64,000 bases of DNA from Zantedeschia hybrid cultivar (lineage: Eukaryota; Streptophyta; Magnoliopsida; Alismatales; Araceae): assembly GCA_030544215.1 (NCBI GenBank), contig JARZZO010000002.1, forward strand, positions 26,163,395 through 26,227,394. The letters are read 5' to 3'. Both the position numbers and the translations under genes were made by a program. This document shows positions 1 to 14,147 of this stretch, one piece after another; positions within the stretch are counted from its first letter, which is position 1; the number at the start of each line of letters is the position of its first letter. The notes below the pieces were generated by a model, which was given only the letters and a program-made list of their open reading frames with translations, ran no database searches and was not told the DNA's origin.

Positions 1-805
1 TACAGATCCGCGATTTCGTGAAGGATGTTCAAGATGAGCTGTCAAAACCAGGTTTCAATTCATTTGGTCTGGGAGATTGCAAGGCTCCCAAAGTCCTTGG
101 TGATATTGTGGAGTCGATTGCAGGTGCCATTTTTCTTGACAATGGATGTGATACAACAATAGTATGGAGGGTATGTTTGAGCTTGGATCTCTGTTGAGTA
201 TGTAAACTCAATTGTTCTTCTGCGTGCTTATTGTGTTTTTTCTCATGCTTCAGGTATTTCAACCCTTGCTGCATCCAATGGTGACTCCTGAAACCCTCCC
301 CATGCATCCGGTGAGGGAGCTCCAAGAACGCTGCCAGCAGCAGGCGGAGGGTTTAGAATACAAGGCCACACGGTCTGGCAACTTGGCGACGGTTGAGGTT
401 TTTATTGACGGGGTTCAAATTGGTGTAGCACAAAACCCTCAGAAGAAGATGGCACAGAAGCTAGCTGCCAGGAACGCACTTGTGGTCTTGAAGGAGAAGG
501 ATAAGGTGACAAGGAAAGATGCAGAGAATGGAGTTAAGAAGAATTCTGGTCAGATTTACACAAGGCAAACACTGAATGACATTTGTTTGAGGAAGCAGTG
601 GCCAATGCCCCAATACCGGTGTGTAAACGAAGGTGGCCCAGCTCATGCCAAGAGATTTGTGTACTCTGTGCGCGCCAACACATCTGATCGTGGCTGGACC
701 GATGAGTGCATCGGGGAACCCATGCCCAGTGTGAAGAAAGCCAAAGATTCTGCTGCTGCCCTCCTCCTAGAACTCCTTAACAGAGCCTACCCCAACACCA
801 AATAA
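1..805 (+). CDS. RNase III-like protein (RTL2 type), 3' part, two exons
   Basis: Partial gene entering from the left edge; coding parts are 1-170 and 254-805, with a GT-AG phase-0 intron at 171-253. Exon 1 encodes the end of an RNase III domain (motif DIVESIAGAIFLD, the family's C-terminal metal-binding signature). Exon 2 encodes two double-stranded RNA binding regions: one around VEVFIDGVQIGVAQNPQKKM with the A-rich KLAARNAL helix, and one near the C-terminus ending in a KKAKDSAAALLLELL helix. One RNase III domain followed by two dsRBDs is the architecture of plant RNASE THREE-LIKE 2, which cleaves dsRNA and affects small-RNA output and rRNA processing. That role is family knowledge. The stop TAA is at 803-805. 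RTL3 is the alternative assignment; the N-terminal half lies outside the window. Confidence 0.88.
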
Positions 806-2369
806 GGATCATTCTTTTGCTATCTTCTCCACCTCAGGTTCTTTGATTCATTTTATTCTTTCTTGCTTTCTGGGGTCAGACTTGGAAATTCTCTATTTAG
901 AGCAAAAGAACAACATGCTTAGATTCAGCAACAGGAGAAACTGCCATTCATATACCCGGTGCATTTAATTGAAGCAGAGCATGAAGTCATTGTAGATCCA
1001 ATTCACAGTTATAATGTTAGACATTGATTCATTGACTTCCAACTTACAGAATTTTGGAAAAGTATTCCATTCATCTTTCTATCCATACTGTTGTGATCAT
1101 GTCGTTTGAAAGATTTGATTCAAAAGGTGAACGTGAGTTGCAAATGGTAATGATCTGAAGTATTTCCTTTTGACTAGTGTGGAATGCCTTATTTAGGAGG
1201 CATGGCAACACAATTATTCGGAATTGTAAAGTAAAAGGGAATTATTTTTCCATATAATACATATTATTCTATTTTATGACCTTTTGCCTCTTCTGTTTCC
1301 GGTTCCCCATTTGACCAAATTAGCAGTTCTACACGACTTGGTCCTTTATTGTGATAAATGTGGTGCATTTTATGATTGAAGTTATGCAGCTCAACATGGT
1401 TCATTCTAGTCGCATGATCTAAGGTAAAGACCAAGAGTACTAGGTAGGACTGCACGCGCCCGCATTCGGGTGCCGGGCGCCTGCCAGCACAGAGAGGGAT
1501 GTGCAGGGTGTGTCCTAAGCGCCCGCGCGAAATGCGGGGAAGGATCACGAATCGAGCAGGTGTGCTGTGCCCCCGCATTGGGTGGAAACCTTGGTAGAAT
1601 TTTTGATGAGTTTTTTCTTTTACTGTCACAATATTACACCTGTCTATGCTCGATTGGAGGGGTACGCTCATTTCATGATGATGGAAGGCAATCTTTACAA
1701 GCGAAAATTACATGCATCAAGGGCCCTCTTAACGATGAAAGGGGATCCTCTAGGTCTCTCTTTTTGTGTCCTGTATTTCAAGACACATGGGGAGGGTGAA
1801 TGGGTCATTTGACTTTGATATGATTGGATTGTATCCCATCACCTCTTTCCTCATATGTCTTGGGATGGAGGGACGTGGGGAAGAGGTCTAGAAGATCTTA
1901 TTTTCTTAAAAGATTTTGAAATTTTAAGAGGGGGTAAGGGACATCCCTCTTTGCCTCTGGAGTCTTTGACTAATGTGTATATTTTAAGAATTTTCTTATG
2001 AAAATAAAAGTAAATAGAAGGAGGGGAAACTAAAAATTAGATTTTCTTATGAAAGTAAAAGTAAATAGAAGGACGGGAAACTAAAAATTAGACAAACATA
2101 TAAAAGAGATTTTTTATTTTTTTGTATGTATTTATATACAAACCATTATATTTGTATATGTATCATTAACTCTCATTTATTATTATAAATGTTTGTCACA
2201 TTTTTAGAATGGTTATAATTATATATTTCTGGTCAAAATATCATAATGTGTCGGAAAGATTCTGATATTTTTTATTTATATGCTTCTGAATTCACCATAG
2301 TTGACAAGATCTTTTTGGCATCTTCCGGTCCATGTTAGTTTGATTGGAGAATAAAGAGGAATAGGATGC
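806..2369. other. Intergenic, no gene seen
   Basis: The 3' flank of the RTL gene. Short open frames at 1264-1812 have no family resemblance and lie across a GC-rich patch (1456-1600) with repeated GCCCGCATT words. I see no RNA gene or complete transposon here. Confidence 0.5.
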
Positions 2370-2712
2370 TTTGATGTATTGTGTGTTCGTTAAAACTTAA
2401 AGTTCATATAAGTAGAACCGAGAGCTGGATGGTTGTAAAAGAAGAGTTTATCTTAGATATCGCACATATATGTCCCACCTAATTAACAGTCCCCAAGGAA
2501 GCAGACCCAATATTGTCCAACCTCTTGAAGAGGAAAGCGGAGAGGGAGATTCCTTTCTCCATGTGTCTCCCTGCCAGTGCTAGAGAACATAACTTACGTA
2601 TAAGAACTGGCTATGTTGAATACTTGGATGGGGATCCTTACTAATTATTTGAGAAGTTTTTAGATTTATAGTTCTTAATTATATAGGGATATATTGATCG
2701 ATGGATGTTATA
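2370..2712 (+). repeat. Left arm of a 340-bp inverted repeat
   Basis: This stretch reappears, reverse-complemented and slightly diverged, at 3832-4167. It lies just outside the left end of the MULE, whereas its partner lies inside the MULE, so it is not the element's own terminal repeat. Confidence 0.85.
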
Positions 2713-3516
2713 AGAATAAGATGCTTATTGTCCCTTATTCTATTGATTGCATTGGTTTTTTTTATACCGGGTGAGAATATACAAGTTATATTGGAATAAG
2801 AGAGAATAAATAATTTAGGGTACTAGAATCACTTATTCTACATAAAATAAGCATTAGTTTATTTTTATTTATTTTACTTAATTAATTAAATGACTATTTT
2901 AATTCTCATAGGGTTTTTAAATCTGCAGTCCAAAAAGGAGGTCAACTTTAATTTTGGGTCCTTATACTAGAAAACATCACATTAGGTCTATAATTTGGGA
3001 GTCTTTTAATGTTAAATCCATTCCGTTCCCTTTTGTTGTTTAGGACCGTTCCGAAAAATAGAAACCCCAACATACCCCCCATCCCACCCGTGACCCCCCT
3101 CTCCCCTCCCAAACCGTGACGCCCTCTTCCCTCCTGTTACCCCTTGCTCGCCTCTCTTCTCCCCTTCTATTAACCTTGCGGCGGTGATGACGGTAGGGCC
3201 GGCAGTGGTAAGGAGCAGGCTAGGCGGTGACGATGGCGACGTTAGGCGGGGGGAGACGGTGAGCTGCATTCCCATGCTAGGAGGTGTGGCGGCGGCGAGG
3301 AGGACATGCTGGGAGGTGTGGCGGGGTCGACGGGGTGGGGATGAGCAGATTAGTGGACGTTCCTGGTTTGTAAAGAGAGGATCATACCAGATTCACCAAG
3401 GTATGTATGTAGATGTTGGGTTTCTTTTTATGGAGCATCGTGTGGAGATTTTGGGGGTCTTTCTCATGTTGGTATTGGGGGCATCAAGGCCATAATCATT
3501 TGTTTTAGAAATAATT

Positions 3517-3663
3517 GAAGTGGATAGTTGGATGTAGAGGCTGAATGCATCCGCCTTTGTCATCATCCCCTCCCATGATATGTCTCCCTAGCGAGCCTCG
3601 TTGTTCTAATCCTAGCCAGAGAAACATCATTAGAAACACTTGCCAACTTGGGAGCAACCCTTT

Positions 3664-3701
<38 letters not shown>

Positions 3702-4511
3702 TACCCTGTCCCCGCAAAGAAGGCCAGTGGGATCATCAGCTCCCAGGTGTTGATGCTCATACTGCCAAACATAAAGAGAGAGATATCAATAAATGAAGCG
3801 AGAAAATAACTACGTAGGAAGCACCACACCATATAACATCCATCGATCAATATATCCCTATATGATTAAGAACTATAAATCTAGAAACTTCTCAAATAGT
3901 TAGTAAGGATCCCCATCCAAGTGTTCGACGTAGCCAGTTCTTATACGTAAGTTATGTTCTCTGGCGCTGGCAGGGAGTGACACATGGAGAAAGGAATCTC
4001 CCTCTCCTCTTTCCTCTTCAAGAGGTTGGACAATATTGGGTTTGCTTCTTTGAGGACTGTTAATTAGGTGGGACATATATATGCGATATCTAAGGTTAAC
4101 TCTTCTTTTACAGCCATCCAGTTACTTATGTGAACTTTAAGTTTTAATGAACACACAATACATCAAACCAGAGAGAGAGATCATTGACCATATAGAAAGG
4201 ACGTCTATGGCAATCTTTGCGTTCTTGAGGTTCCCTGTAAGAACAACTAGGATCATGTAGTACCAGATCTCCAAGCTGTTCCATTCATGCATGTGAAATA
4301 TAAATGAACATCAAAGAGACATATAATTAGCAACTGTGAGGATATAAATGCACGGTAGCAGTTCACCTAAAAAATCAGTACAAGTTGCAGTCACCTAAAA
4401 GATCCACCCATCTCCCTAGCCAACATGCATTAACACATGTATGCATATGCCAACAGGTGGAAATAGTAAGGATTTTTGTACCTCTAACCTCCTTAATTTT
4501 CACAATCAACT
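3517..4511. repeat. Insertion bounded by a 46-bp direct duplication
   Basis: The sequence at 3471-3516 is repeated with two changes at 4512-4557 (GGGGGCATCAAGGCCATAAT is common to both). Between the two copies lie about 995 bp holding a GA microsatellite (3667-3697) and, at 3832-4167, an inverted copy of 2370-2712. This topology is expected from break repair that copied a nearby template in inverse orientation. Confidence 0.75.
3667..3697. repeat. (GA)n microsatellite
   Basis: About 15 GA units, uninterrupted. The short open frames crossing it (RERERE / SLSLSL) are artefacts of the repeat. Confidence 0.95.
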
Positions 4512-4659
4512 GGTATCGGGGGCATCAAGGCCATAATCATCTGTTTTAGAAATAATTCCTACAAGTGTCGACATAAACTAATGAATTGCGTCATGATCGA
4601 ACGGTATATGGGTTTTACTTATTAGTAACGAATGCTATATGTTGTGGTAGGTATATGAT

Positions 4660-5520
4660 ATGGAACGAAGTTCTATAATTTTTACTTACAAGGATGAGAC
4701 TTATTTGATCCACTTATATCGAGGCATAAGATTGAATGAAATTCTTCATGATGTTAGTGCTAGATGGACATTGAGTGCTGAACAAGTGGAGCTTAAATGT
4801 GCCATTCCAGAGCGACCTAATTCATCAATGAGAATGTTGAATGGAAATGATGTTGACATGATGATTGATATGTATACTATAGTTGGATCAAAGGTACTGA
4901 ATGTGGAGGTACTTATACGTGACGATGAATAAGTGATAAGTTTCAGGTAAATGAAATATATATGTATATAGTTTCATTCACTTGATGATATATTATTAAT
5001 GTTTTGTATGATTATAATAAGTAATGAATATTTGCAGACCATATGGTATATAATCATCTAAGAGTAACAATATGATTTTTAACGATTTTAGTGATTCAAG
5101 TCAATATTCAAAGAAAATGATTGATCTATGGTATGACATCATCCACTCTGTCTATCAAATCTTTAACATTGCCAAGCATCTTCGTAGATGTTTAACTAGA
5201 TATGCTATATCAAGGAGATTTAATTACATTTTCATTAAGAATGACTCGACACGTCTTACTGTACACTGTACAATTCTTCAATATGATTGGTCTCTTCATA
5301 CAATTAGGGTGGAAAATAGACCTCACTTTCAAATCAAGAACTTACATAATGTGCATATATGTGGAGGTGGTTTGAGCACACATAGACATCCTAGAGTGTC
5401 AAAAAAATGGGTTAGTTCTGTTATAATGAAAAAGATTGATGATACTCCATTATACCGACCTAGAGATATTAAGAAAGATATTTTTTGAGAGTATGATGTT
5501 GATATACCTTATCATTAAGT
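4660..5520 (+). pseudogene. MuDR-family transposase N-terminal remnant
   Basis: Two readable segments. 4660-4932 resembles the small N-terminal domain of plant MuDR transposases (MERSSIIFTYKDETYLI... VDMMIDMY). 5072-5488 resembles the MuDR DNA-binding transposase domain: YAISRRFNYIFIKND, then W-L-H, FQIKNLHNVHIC with the zinc-ligand-like C/H, then KWVSSVIMKKI and YRPRDIKKDI. The frame continues past a TGA at 5486 (related words for YDVDIPYH and AYKELYG up to about 5560). The downstream DDE domain is missing. The segments are separated by a stop-rich gap that may be an old intron. Confidence 0.7.
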
Positions 5521-6464
5521 ATGGCTTGAGAAGGAGTCTGCATATAAAGAGCTTTATGGTATAAACTTAATTTGTTATTTTGTTTTACCTTATCATCAAC
5601 CAGGGCAAGGTTACTATAGATCTAAAGTATAAACTTAATTTGTTATTTTATTTTACTTTTTAGTAGTACTAATTCATACTTATTTTTTCATGTGGTGTGA
5701 CGAGCTCTAAAATTTCGTAGCATCATCTTCTTCAATTTGTTGTTGTCACAAGGATGATCGGATCATATGTTTAGAGATCTGTGTTGATATTTTAGAAAAA
5801 GAATTAGAACGTTGCAAGGCTCTCTTGAAGAAATCTAAGATGGTCGCCTAAGTTTTACCTAAGGCGTTTTCTTTTCTAACCGTGTCGGATGCTAATGGCG
5901 GGAGTGATGATGATTCTGATGAAGCAGAGATTGTATCGAGACTTCTATCCTAATGATGTTTAGGAGACTGCATTATATTTAGTATGTTTGATATGTCTGT
6001 GATGTTATCAGATACCATGTAGGCTTTGGTATGTTTGGAAACTTATGATAGTTTTTAGACAATTATTATGCCTTCTAATTTTCAACGAACTAGTAATTTT
6101 GATTTGCAATAGAATGATGTGTGAATCAACATGATGATGATTATCTGTGTGTTTAATGTGTGTGAGCACTTTAAACATGATGATATGTGTTTTAGAATAT
6201 TATTATGTATGACTTTTAATTTCAACAGGATGATATGTGTAATGCATTTTCAACAGGATGATTATCTTGTTTTCTATTAAATTGTTGTGTTTGTTGTATA
6301 TTGTATCAAGTCATTAAGGTATCTGAGCTTGTATAAGTATAAATTTATTCACTTTCTTACACTATTTTATTGATTACATTACCTATAGTTTCTTATGGAA
6401 TACCTGGTAATGTAACTTGGTAGTTCTAATGTCTAGTTTAGTGGGGTAGATGCACCAATAAGAT

Positions 6465-6743
6465 GTGTCCTCCACTTCTGCTGCTGAACATCCAAAAAAT
6501 CGAGAATATTGCAAGTTGTTAATATCTATGAAGAACTATAAGCCATGGTGTGGTCATGGACAAATATATTTCTCTGTGGCAGGGAACAGTGTTATAAAAG
6601 GAACTAAACCTGATCAACATTCGGGAATCTATCCAAATGTTGTAGAAGCACTACTTTATTCAGAAGTATCTCCTAAAGTTAATGCTATTTTTGAGAACTC
6701 ACTTTTGAGTAAATCTACTCCACGTGAAAGGAGAGAAAATTAA
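6465..6743 (+). other. 92-codon open frame inside the MULE, unrecognised
   Basis: An open frame with no family I recognise, rich in K/N/S, in the 3' part of the MULE. It could be a decayed accessory or captured exon, or chance. Its upstream neighbourhood (5560-6460) is AT-rich and full of stops. Confidence 0.2.
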
Positions 6744-7133
6744 AACAAAAAAAACCTTTTGCGTGGAGTGATTTTCTCTTCCACTGGATAAATTTGTTAC
6801 TAATGACGAGACCTGTCTTGAACAACCATAGTTAAGTGTCATCATCAACAAATGGACCGGAAGTAATTCCTTACGAATTTGGACCCTATGTTACACCTAA
6901 TGGATTGAAAATGATTGGATTAGAAGTTAAATATACAATGGACGGGTTGGAAATAAAATTTGGAGTGTTCTCATAGGGCAATCTTGTCATTTAGGGCTGT
7001 TAAGATGAACAAACGTTAATGGGAAGGTGGGTCTTGGACCGGAAATTAAAAGATGCCAAACAGGAGGACCGGATATAATGAAATTTGGGATGGAGATCGG
7101 AAATTAAACTGCAGGTTCCTTTTTGGACTACAG

Positions 7134-8603
7134 GTCAAATTCCTGATTCTTTCTTCCATATGACTGTATGTACGTACTAGGATAACTCGTATGACTCGAT
7201 GTACATAATAGGATGGATAAGATTGAGCAGGAAATTGTATTATGGTAACATGTTTTAATAATATCTTTTTCGAACCAATATTTTAATAATATCAAAGATT
7301 CGGAGCCCTCATCCTTAATACTATGTCAAATTGCAAGGCCCGCACCATATTATTGGAAGGTCCCAAATTATGGGGTAGGGGTAAATTCAAGGGAGATTTT
7401 ACCAATATTTTTTTTTCCTATAGTCACATAATAATTCACCCAAGATTTTAGAGGGCTTTCTCGATTTGAAGGGCGGCTTCTCAATCTGACGATTAGTGGA
7501 CTTCTCATAGATGGTTACCAATTAGCGCAAATTGGTCAACGACTCATGTGCACTGATAAATATCTTGTATAATTTGAGCTAATTCTATGCAGACAATTAT
7601 CAAATATCTGAGTTTGAAACATGTATTCATTTCCTTGTCTTACTTGGACAATCCTTATCCAAAGGCACAAATCTCTCTCTCTGTCTCTCTGTGTGTGTGG
7701 GGGGGGGGGGGGGGGGGGGGGGAACTGTTTAGGGAGTACTGTACATTGTGTGTGCGTGTGTGTCTTCGGATTTTGATAGAGCACAAAGGTCTGTGTATTA
7801 GATGACGGCACAACTGTTTAGGGAGTACTGTACATTGAGTGTAAGAATCGTCACCCTAAGACTTATTAGCCGCGACGCGATGGGCCACTGCTGCGGCCCT
7901 CCCGCGTCCAATCCGCTCCCTTTGATACAACTTTTTAGTGAGCCATGCATGCACTTTCGTGGAGGTCATCCTCACCCTACAAACCCCGTTGGGCTTTGCT
8001 TCTGCTTTCGAAGTCAGACTTCGCGAGTCCGCACAGCAACGTCTAACTGCCCAATCTCATCTCGAGAGGAGATTCTCTCGATACTGTTTTAGATTGGAAT
8101 CCAATATATAGTACATGGGAGAGGACTCAAATATTTGTTAAAATAGAGGATCACATGGAAATTTTTTACAAATTTACCGCCATGCATAGCCACGGCGTAG
8201 ACTACCCTCCCCGCAAATCGCGTCGCTGTTGCAAGGTCAGATCAGACCCATCACAACTGGCACGATGAACGGGAGATCAGAGACGGCACATCCACATATC
8301 GGACCCATCGCGCGCCGACGCACATATCATAAACCTTCAACAACTGTTCTTATATTTTATCTCATTGGCTAGCTCCGGCAACACGGTTTGATCTCTTCAA
8401 AACCTTAGCATTATTTCTTCAAACACCAGAGACACTTTCAACGTTAGAGTTGACTTTTCGCCCGCCATTTGACTAAATGGGCGCCTATCACTGGATTCCA
8501 GCGGTGCTATCCCCCTCGCATGCAACTGGCCATGCATGTAACGCCCAGGCGATGCAGCAAGAATATCATAGCAGCTTGAACAGTCGGTGGGGTCTGGGGA
8601 TTC
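7134..8603. other. Intergenic / upstream region of the peroxidase
   Basis: No gene seen. It contains a G24 run at 7699-7722 and a 28-bp direct duplication around GTTTAGGGAGTACTGTACAT (7724-7751 and 7809-7836). The last few hundred bases are presumably peroxidase promoter. Confidence 0.5.
7699..7722. repeat. G24 homopolymer after (GT)n
   Basis: Twenty-four consecutive G follow a short GT repeat. This run could form a G-quadruplex and is a likely sequencing-length error site. Confidence 0.9.
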
Positions 8604-8611
8604 TATAAATA
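8604..8611 (+). promoter_or_regulatory. TATA box of the peroxidase gene
   Basis: TATAAATA lies 104 bp before the chosen start codon. It implies transcription from about 8635, a 5' leader near 70 nt, and exclusion of the upstream in-frame ATG at 8627. Confidence 0.7.
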
Positions 8612-8707
8612 GATATTCATGTTCTTGTGTTCAGTGCAGCAGACGAGACAGTTAAAACTAGACAGGTTTTGGCAAGGGAGCTAGGTAAAAGCGTGGACGA
8701 GGAAAAG

Positions 8708-10504
8708 ATGGGTCTGAGAGGAGAGACGTGGTTTGCCTTTCTGGTGGGCATGTGTCTATGTGTTGGACTGCAGGGAGTGAAAGCCCAGCTTCAGGTTGGG
8801 TTCTACGCGAACACATGCCCTCAGGCCGAGTTCCTCGTGACGGGGGAGGTCAGGAGGGCGCTTCAGAGCAACGTCGGCTTGGGGGCCGGCCTTGTGAGGA
8901 TGCACTTCCACGACTGCTTTGTTAGGGTGAGCGTTGTTCATTCCCTGTCGTTCGTAACTCCTTCGATATATCTTTCCCTGTTTCTTGTCTCGGCATACGC
9001 AAATTTGCTCTCTCTAGGTTGGTTCCCATGTATAAATATAACTGAGTTCGGTGAGTGGTTGTCATGAGTTCAGTAGTTGTTGACGAGCGCTGTTTGCCGT
9101 TTGCCTTTTCATTCTAGGGCTGTGATGGCTCTATTCTTATCGACTCGACCACGACGAACACGGCAGAGAAGGACTCCCTCATCAACAACCCCAGCCTTCG
9201 TGGTTACCAAGTCATCGACAGCGCCAAAACCGGATTGGAAGCTGTTTGCCCCGGCGTAGTTTCGTGTGCCGACATACTGGCATTTGCAGCGAGGGACACT
9301 GTGGCCTTGGTAAGCTTACTACTAAAATACCTGAACACATGCGACTGTGCTTATTATATACGACGCGGTCACTCCCGCGGACATGTGTATCCAAAGCTGA
9401 CGTCACCATACAAAGATTGGACAGCATAACACGGACATGAACGGGCATTTATAGAAGAGTTGAGATCTTCTACATCAGTGAAGAGGCCCTTCCTTGGATC
9501 CTAGAGGATCCCAATTCTTTATAGAAAACACTGAAACCGTGATCGCATTAAAAAAAAGATAGCACTTGTTACGCACCCGTTTGCTGGTACGTCAGCGCGT
9601 GCGGGTGTGTGCGCACATCAGGGCGCAGAGGTGTATCCGTTAAAAAAATCTCAATTATTCTAAAAGAGAGAGAGACACAGAGGCCTAATATCTTATCTTG
9701 ATCTTATAGCCTTATTGGGAATCCATGTTAGTGCAACTAAATAAGAAAGCACGATAGTTAATCAAATATCCTTTTTCTAATCATCTTCTAAATGGCTCCG
9801 TTTTTGTCTCATTTGCCAGACGGGAGGGCTTGGTTACCAAGTCCCAGCTGGAAGAAGGGATGGGAGGGTCTCTCTTTCCTCGGAGACCTTCACAAACTTA
9901 CCCGCGCCGACTTCCAACGTCAACCAGCTCACTCAAAGCTTCGCCGACAAGGGTCTGACCCAAGATGAAATGGTCACTCTCTCAGGTAACTAACTCTCTA
10001 CAAATCTTCGACAACATCTACAGTTAGAAAGCCCATAACAAACGGTTTTAAGAATCTAAAAGAGTCATTTCTGTTGCTTACAAACTGTACGCAGGAGCTC
10101 ACACCATCGGGAGGTCCCACTGCACATCATTCAGCAGCAGGCTCTACAATTTCAGCTCCACGGCGAGCCAAGACCCGAGCTTGGACCCCGCGTACACGCA
10201 GCAGCTGAAGCAGCAGTGTCCGCAGGGGAGCACGGACGCCAGCTTGGTGGTGCCGATGGACCCACGCAGCCCTAACTTCTTCGACTCCAGCTTCTACGGG
10301 GGCATTCTGGCCAATCGCGGCCTGTTCACGTCCGACCAGACCCTCCTGTCGGACCCGGCCACTGCGAGGCAGGTGAGGCAGAATGCCTTCGCGGTGTTCC
10401 TCTTCCAGCGCAACTTCGCGGCGGCCATGGTGAAGATGGGGCAGATCGACGTTCTCACCGGGACCAACGGGGAGATACGGAGGAACTGCAGGGTCATCAA
10501 CTAA
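8708..10504 (+). CDS. Class III secretory peroxidase, complete, four exons
   Basis: Exons are 8708-8926, 9118-9309, 9820-9985 and 10095-10504, all with GT-AG introns, giving 328 residues. Residues 1-26 form a signal peptide (hydrophobic WFAFLVGMCLCVGL, then Ala); the mature protein begins at the usual QLQVGFY. Distal site: R64 and H68 in MHFHDCF. Proximal haem ligand: H195 in GAHTIGRSHC. The eight conserved cysteines of the mature protein are all present, as are GCDGSILID and SCADILAFAARD. The three introns sit at the canonical positions of plant class III peroxidases. The enzyme oxidises phenolics with H2O2 in the apoplast or vacuole (lignin, suberin, defence). The start at 8708 was chosen over 8627 because of the TATA box and the signal peptide. 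No damage is seen, so it is probably functional; the substrate cannot be told. Confidence 0.95.
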
Positions 10505-12563
<2,059 letters not shown>

Positions 12564-12716
12564 CCATGGCGATGGAGAAATTGGTGAGGAGCTTAAGCGC
12601 TTGCAACCCCTCGCTCTCTATATACGGCCATAACTTATCTAGGACCCTCGGTCACCCTTAGTTATTCCATAAAATGAGAAAAATATAGCGCGAGGGGGAC
12701 ATGCCGGCTTACCCCT

Positions 12717-13190
12717 CTAGATGGACCAAAATGATAGGATACCAAAAGGATTACGGAATTCTAGTATAGGGTATGCCAATTCTATCCACCGAGCAATTCC
12801 TTTAGCCTTCATGGGTAGCTTCCAATGTTTTAAAAAATGATATCCCCACATAGAGAGGCCCATATTGGTCAAATAATATGCCAAAGAATTAACTTCCTGA
12901 CTGATCTTTGGCCGCATTAGATAAATCAATTGAGTAATCTCCTCCCAAAGCTTCCATAGGACCAAGGTGGCCGTTTATCACTTTTCTATAGGAATTGAAC
13001 CAGAAGCTTGGAATCCAATTGCACTTTTGAAACTTTAGGCCAAAAGCCCTAGCGTAGCACATGCCATCTAAAAAAGCTCGGAACTCAGCAATAAGGGGAG
13101 AGGAAACAACATAGCTATGTGCAAAGGCGAAGATAACATTGCCATTACCATCTCTGATAGCACCACATCCACCCACCTTGCCATCTTGAC
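12717..13190 (-). pseudogene. LINE-type RNase H domain remnant
   Basis: Read on the minus strand from 13176, the frame shows the start of a plant LINE RNase H (RVT_3-like): GGCGAIRDGNGNVIFAFAHS, then LIAEFRAFLDGMCYARAFGL. After a frame break the end of the domain follows (EITQLIYLMRPKISQEVNSLAYYLTNMG, corresponding to the usual HIYREVNSPADHLANxG). No reverse transcriptase is nearby, so this is a fragment. The solo LTR begins immediately beyond it. Confidence 0.7.
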
Positions 13191-13319
13191 CATTGCAAGG
13201 ACCATCTTGCCATTACCATATATATATATATATATAGGTTGTAATGACCGAGACTTTCGGATCCGGTTTTCGGGTCAGATCTTGTTGTTCTAACCCTTGT
13301 GGGGGGCGGAAGTTCTGAG

Positions 13320-13621
13320 TTGAATCGCGTCAGTACCTGGAGACGCGTTTTAAACGGCGTCCACCTTGGCAGACGCGTTTCAGGTGCTGCCACGTGGGTA
13401 CCGCGGGGGTTGGCCTTGGGTCGCGTGAGTACGGCCCTGTCAGGTCGTCTGAACGGCGTCTGCGAAAGACGACGCCTTTCAGATTGCGACTCTGGGTATG
13501 TCAGAGTACGGCCCTGACAAGTTGTCTGAATGGCGTCTGTGTTGGACGACGCGTTTCAGACTTTTGTCAGAGCGGCCGTCTTGTCACCTGATAGGCGTCT
13601 GTACATGTCGACGCGTTTTAG
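13320..13621. repeat. Cluster of five 34-nt palindromic units
   Basis: Units start at 13320, 13350, 13449, 13526 and 13588. Each is a 12-nt arm, a 10-nt spacer and a 12-nt arm. Spacers in order: agtacctgga, caccttggca, tgcgaaagac, tgtgttggac, tgtacatgtc. The first two overlap by 4 nt (TTAA shared), giving a 30-nt period. Core arms are GCGTC and GACGC. Confidence 0.9.
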
Positions 13622-14147
13622 ACAGTTCCTGGTTAACCCCGCGAGCCCTCCTTCTTTCCCTCATTTTCTCCTACTCTCCTTCTCTCCTCCTCCTCCGGCG
13701 ACCGGCGGCGATCACCTCCCCCTCCCTCTTTTCTTTCCACCATTTCGCCTCTCCCTCCACTCCATCCTCCACCTAACTCGTACCACTACCACCTCCACTT
13801 CCACTGCGGCGTTCTACTCTCCGGACGGCGGCCGACGTCACGGTGGAGCAAGGACGACCACGGCGTTACCGGCGGCGGCGTGGGGCGAGAAGGGTGAACG
13901 GCGTGGAGCTTGGTGGAGTTCGAGTGTCCGGTAGGGTGACGTTCCCCGTGACGTTGTGTTTAAACCTTGTTCCCCTCGATATGCATGTGGTAGATCTTCG
14001 GTTTTGGGGGGGGTAGAATGAGCATGTTTAGGTTCTTTATGGGGGTGTTTGCCTTTGAATTATCTTGCTCTTCGTTTCCCTCCAGTTTGGGGTTATTTGG
14101 GGTTGGAAAAGGAGCCCTCGGGTTTAGGGCGTTCCTGGTTCCTGGGA

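Larger units (their letters stand above)
2923..7133 (+). mobile_element. Degenerate Mutator-like element (MULE)
   Basis: The left end at 2923 and the reverse complement of the right end at 7133 share CTG[C/T]AGTCCAAAAAGGA and then weaker similarity (a TTTAATTT block). This fits an eroded terminal inverted repeat. Between them lies a recognisable MuDR-type transposase N-terminal region at 4660-5520. The catalytic domain is not readable, so the element is dead or deleted internally. I could not find a clear 8-9 bp target duplication. The element contains an unrelated insertion/duplication at 3471-4557. Confidence 0.6.

Noticed and set aside
1264..1812. Small open frames on both strands near 1.3-1.8 kb
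   Set aside because: No family resemblance, no promoter or splice evidence, and overlapping frames over a GC-rich patch.
3012..3495. Open frames in the left part of the MULE
   Set aside because: Low-complexity G/R/E-rich frames with no transposase similarity.
8627..8707. Upstream in-frame ATG as start of the peroxidase
   Set aside because: It would precede the expected transcription start and bury the signal peptide behind 27 polar residues.
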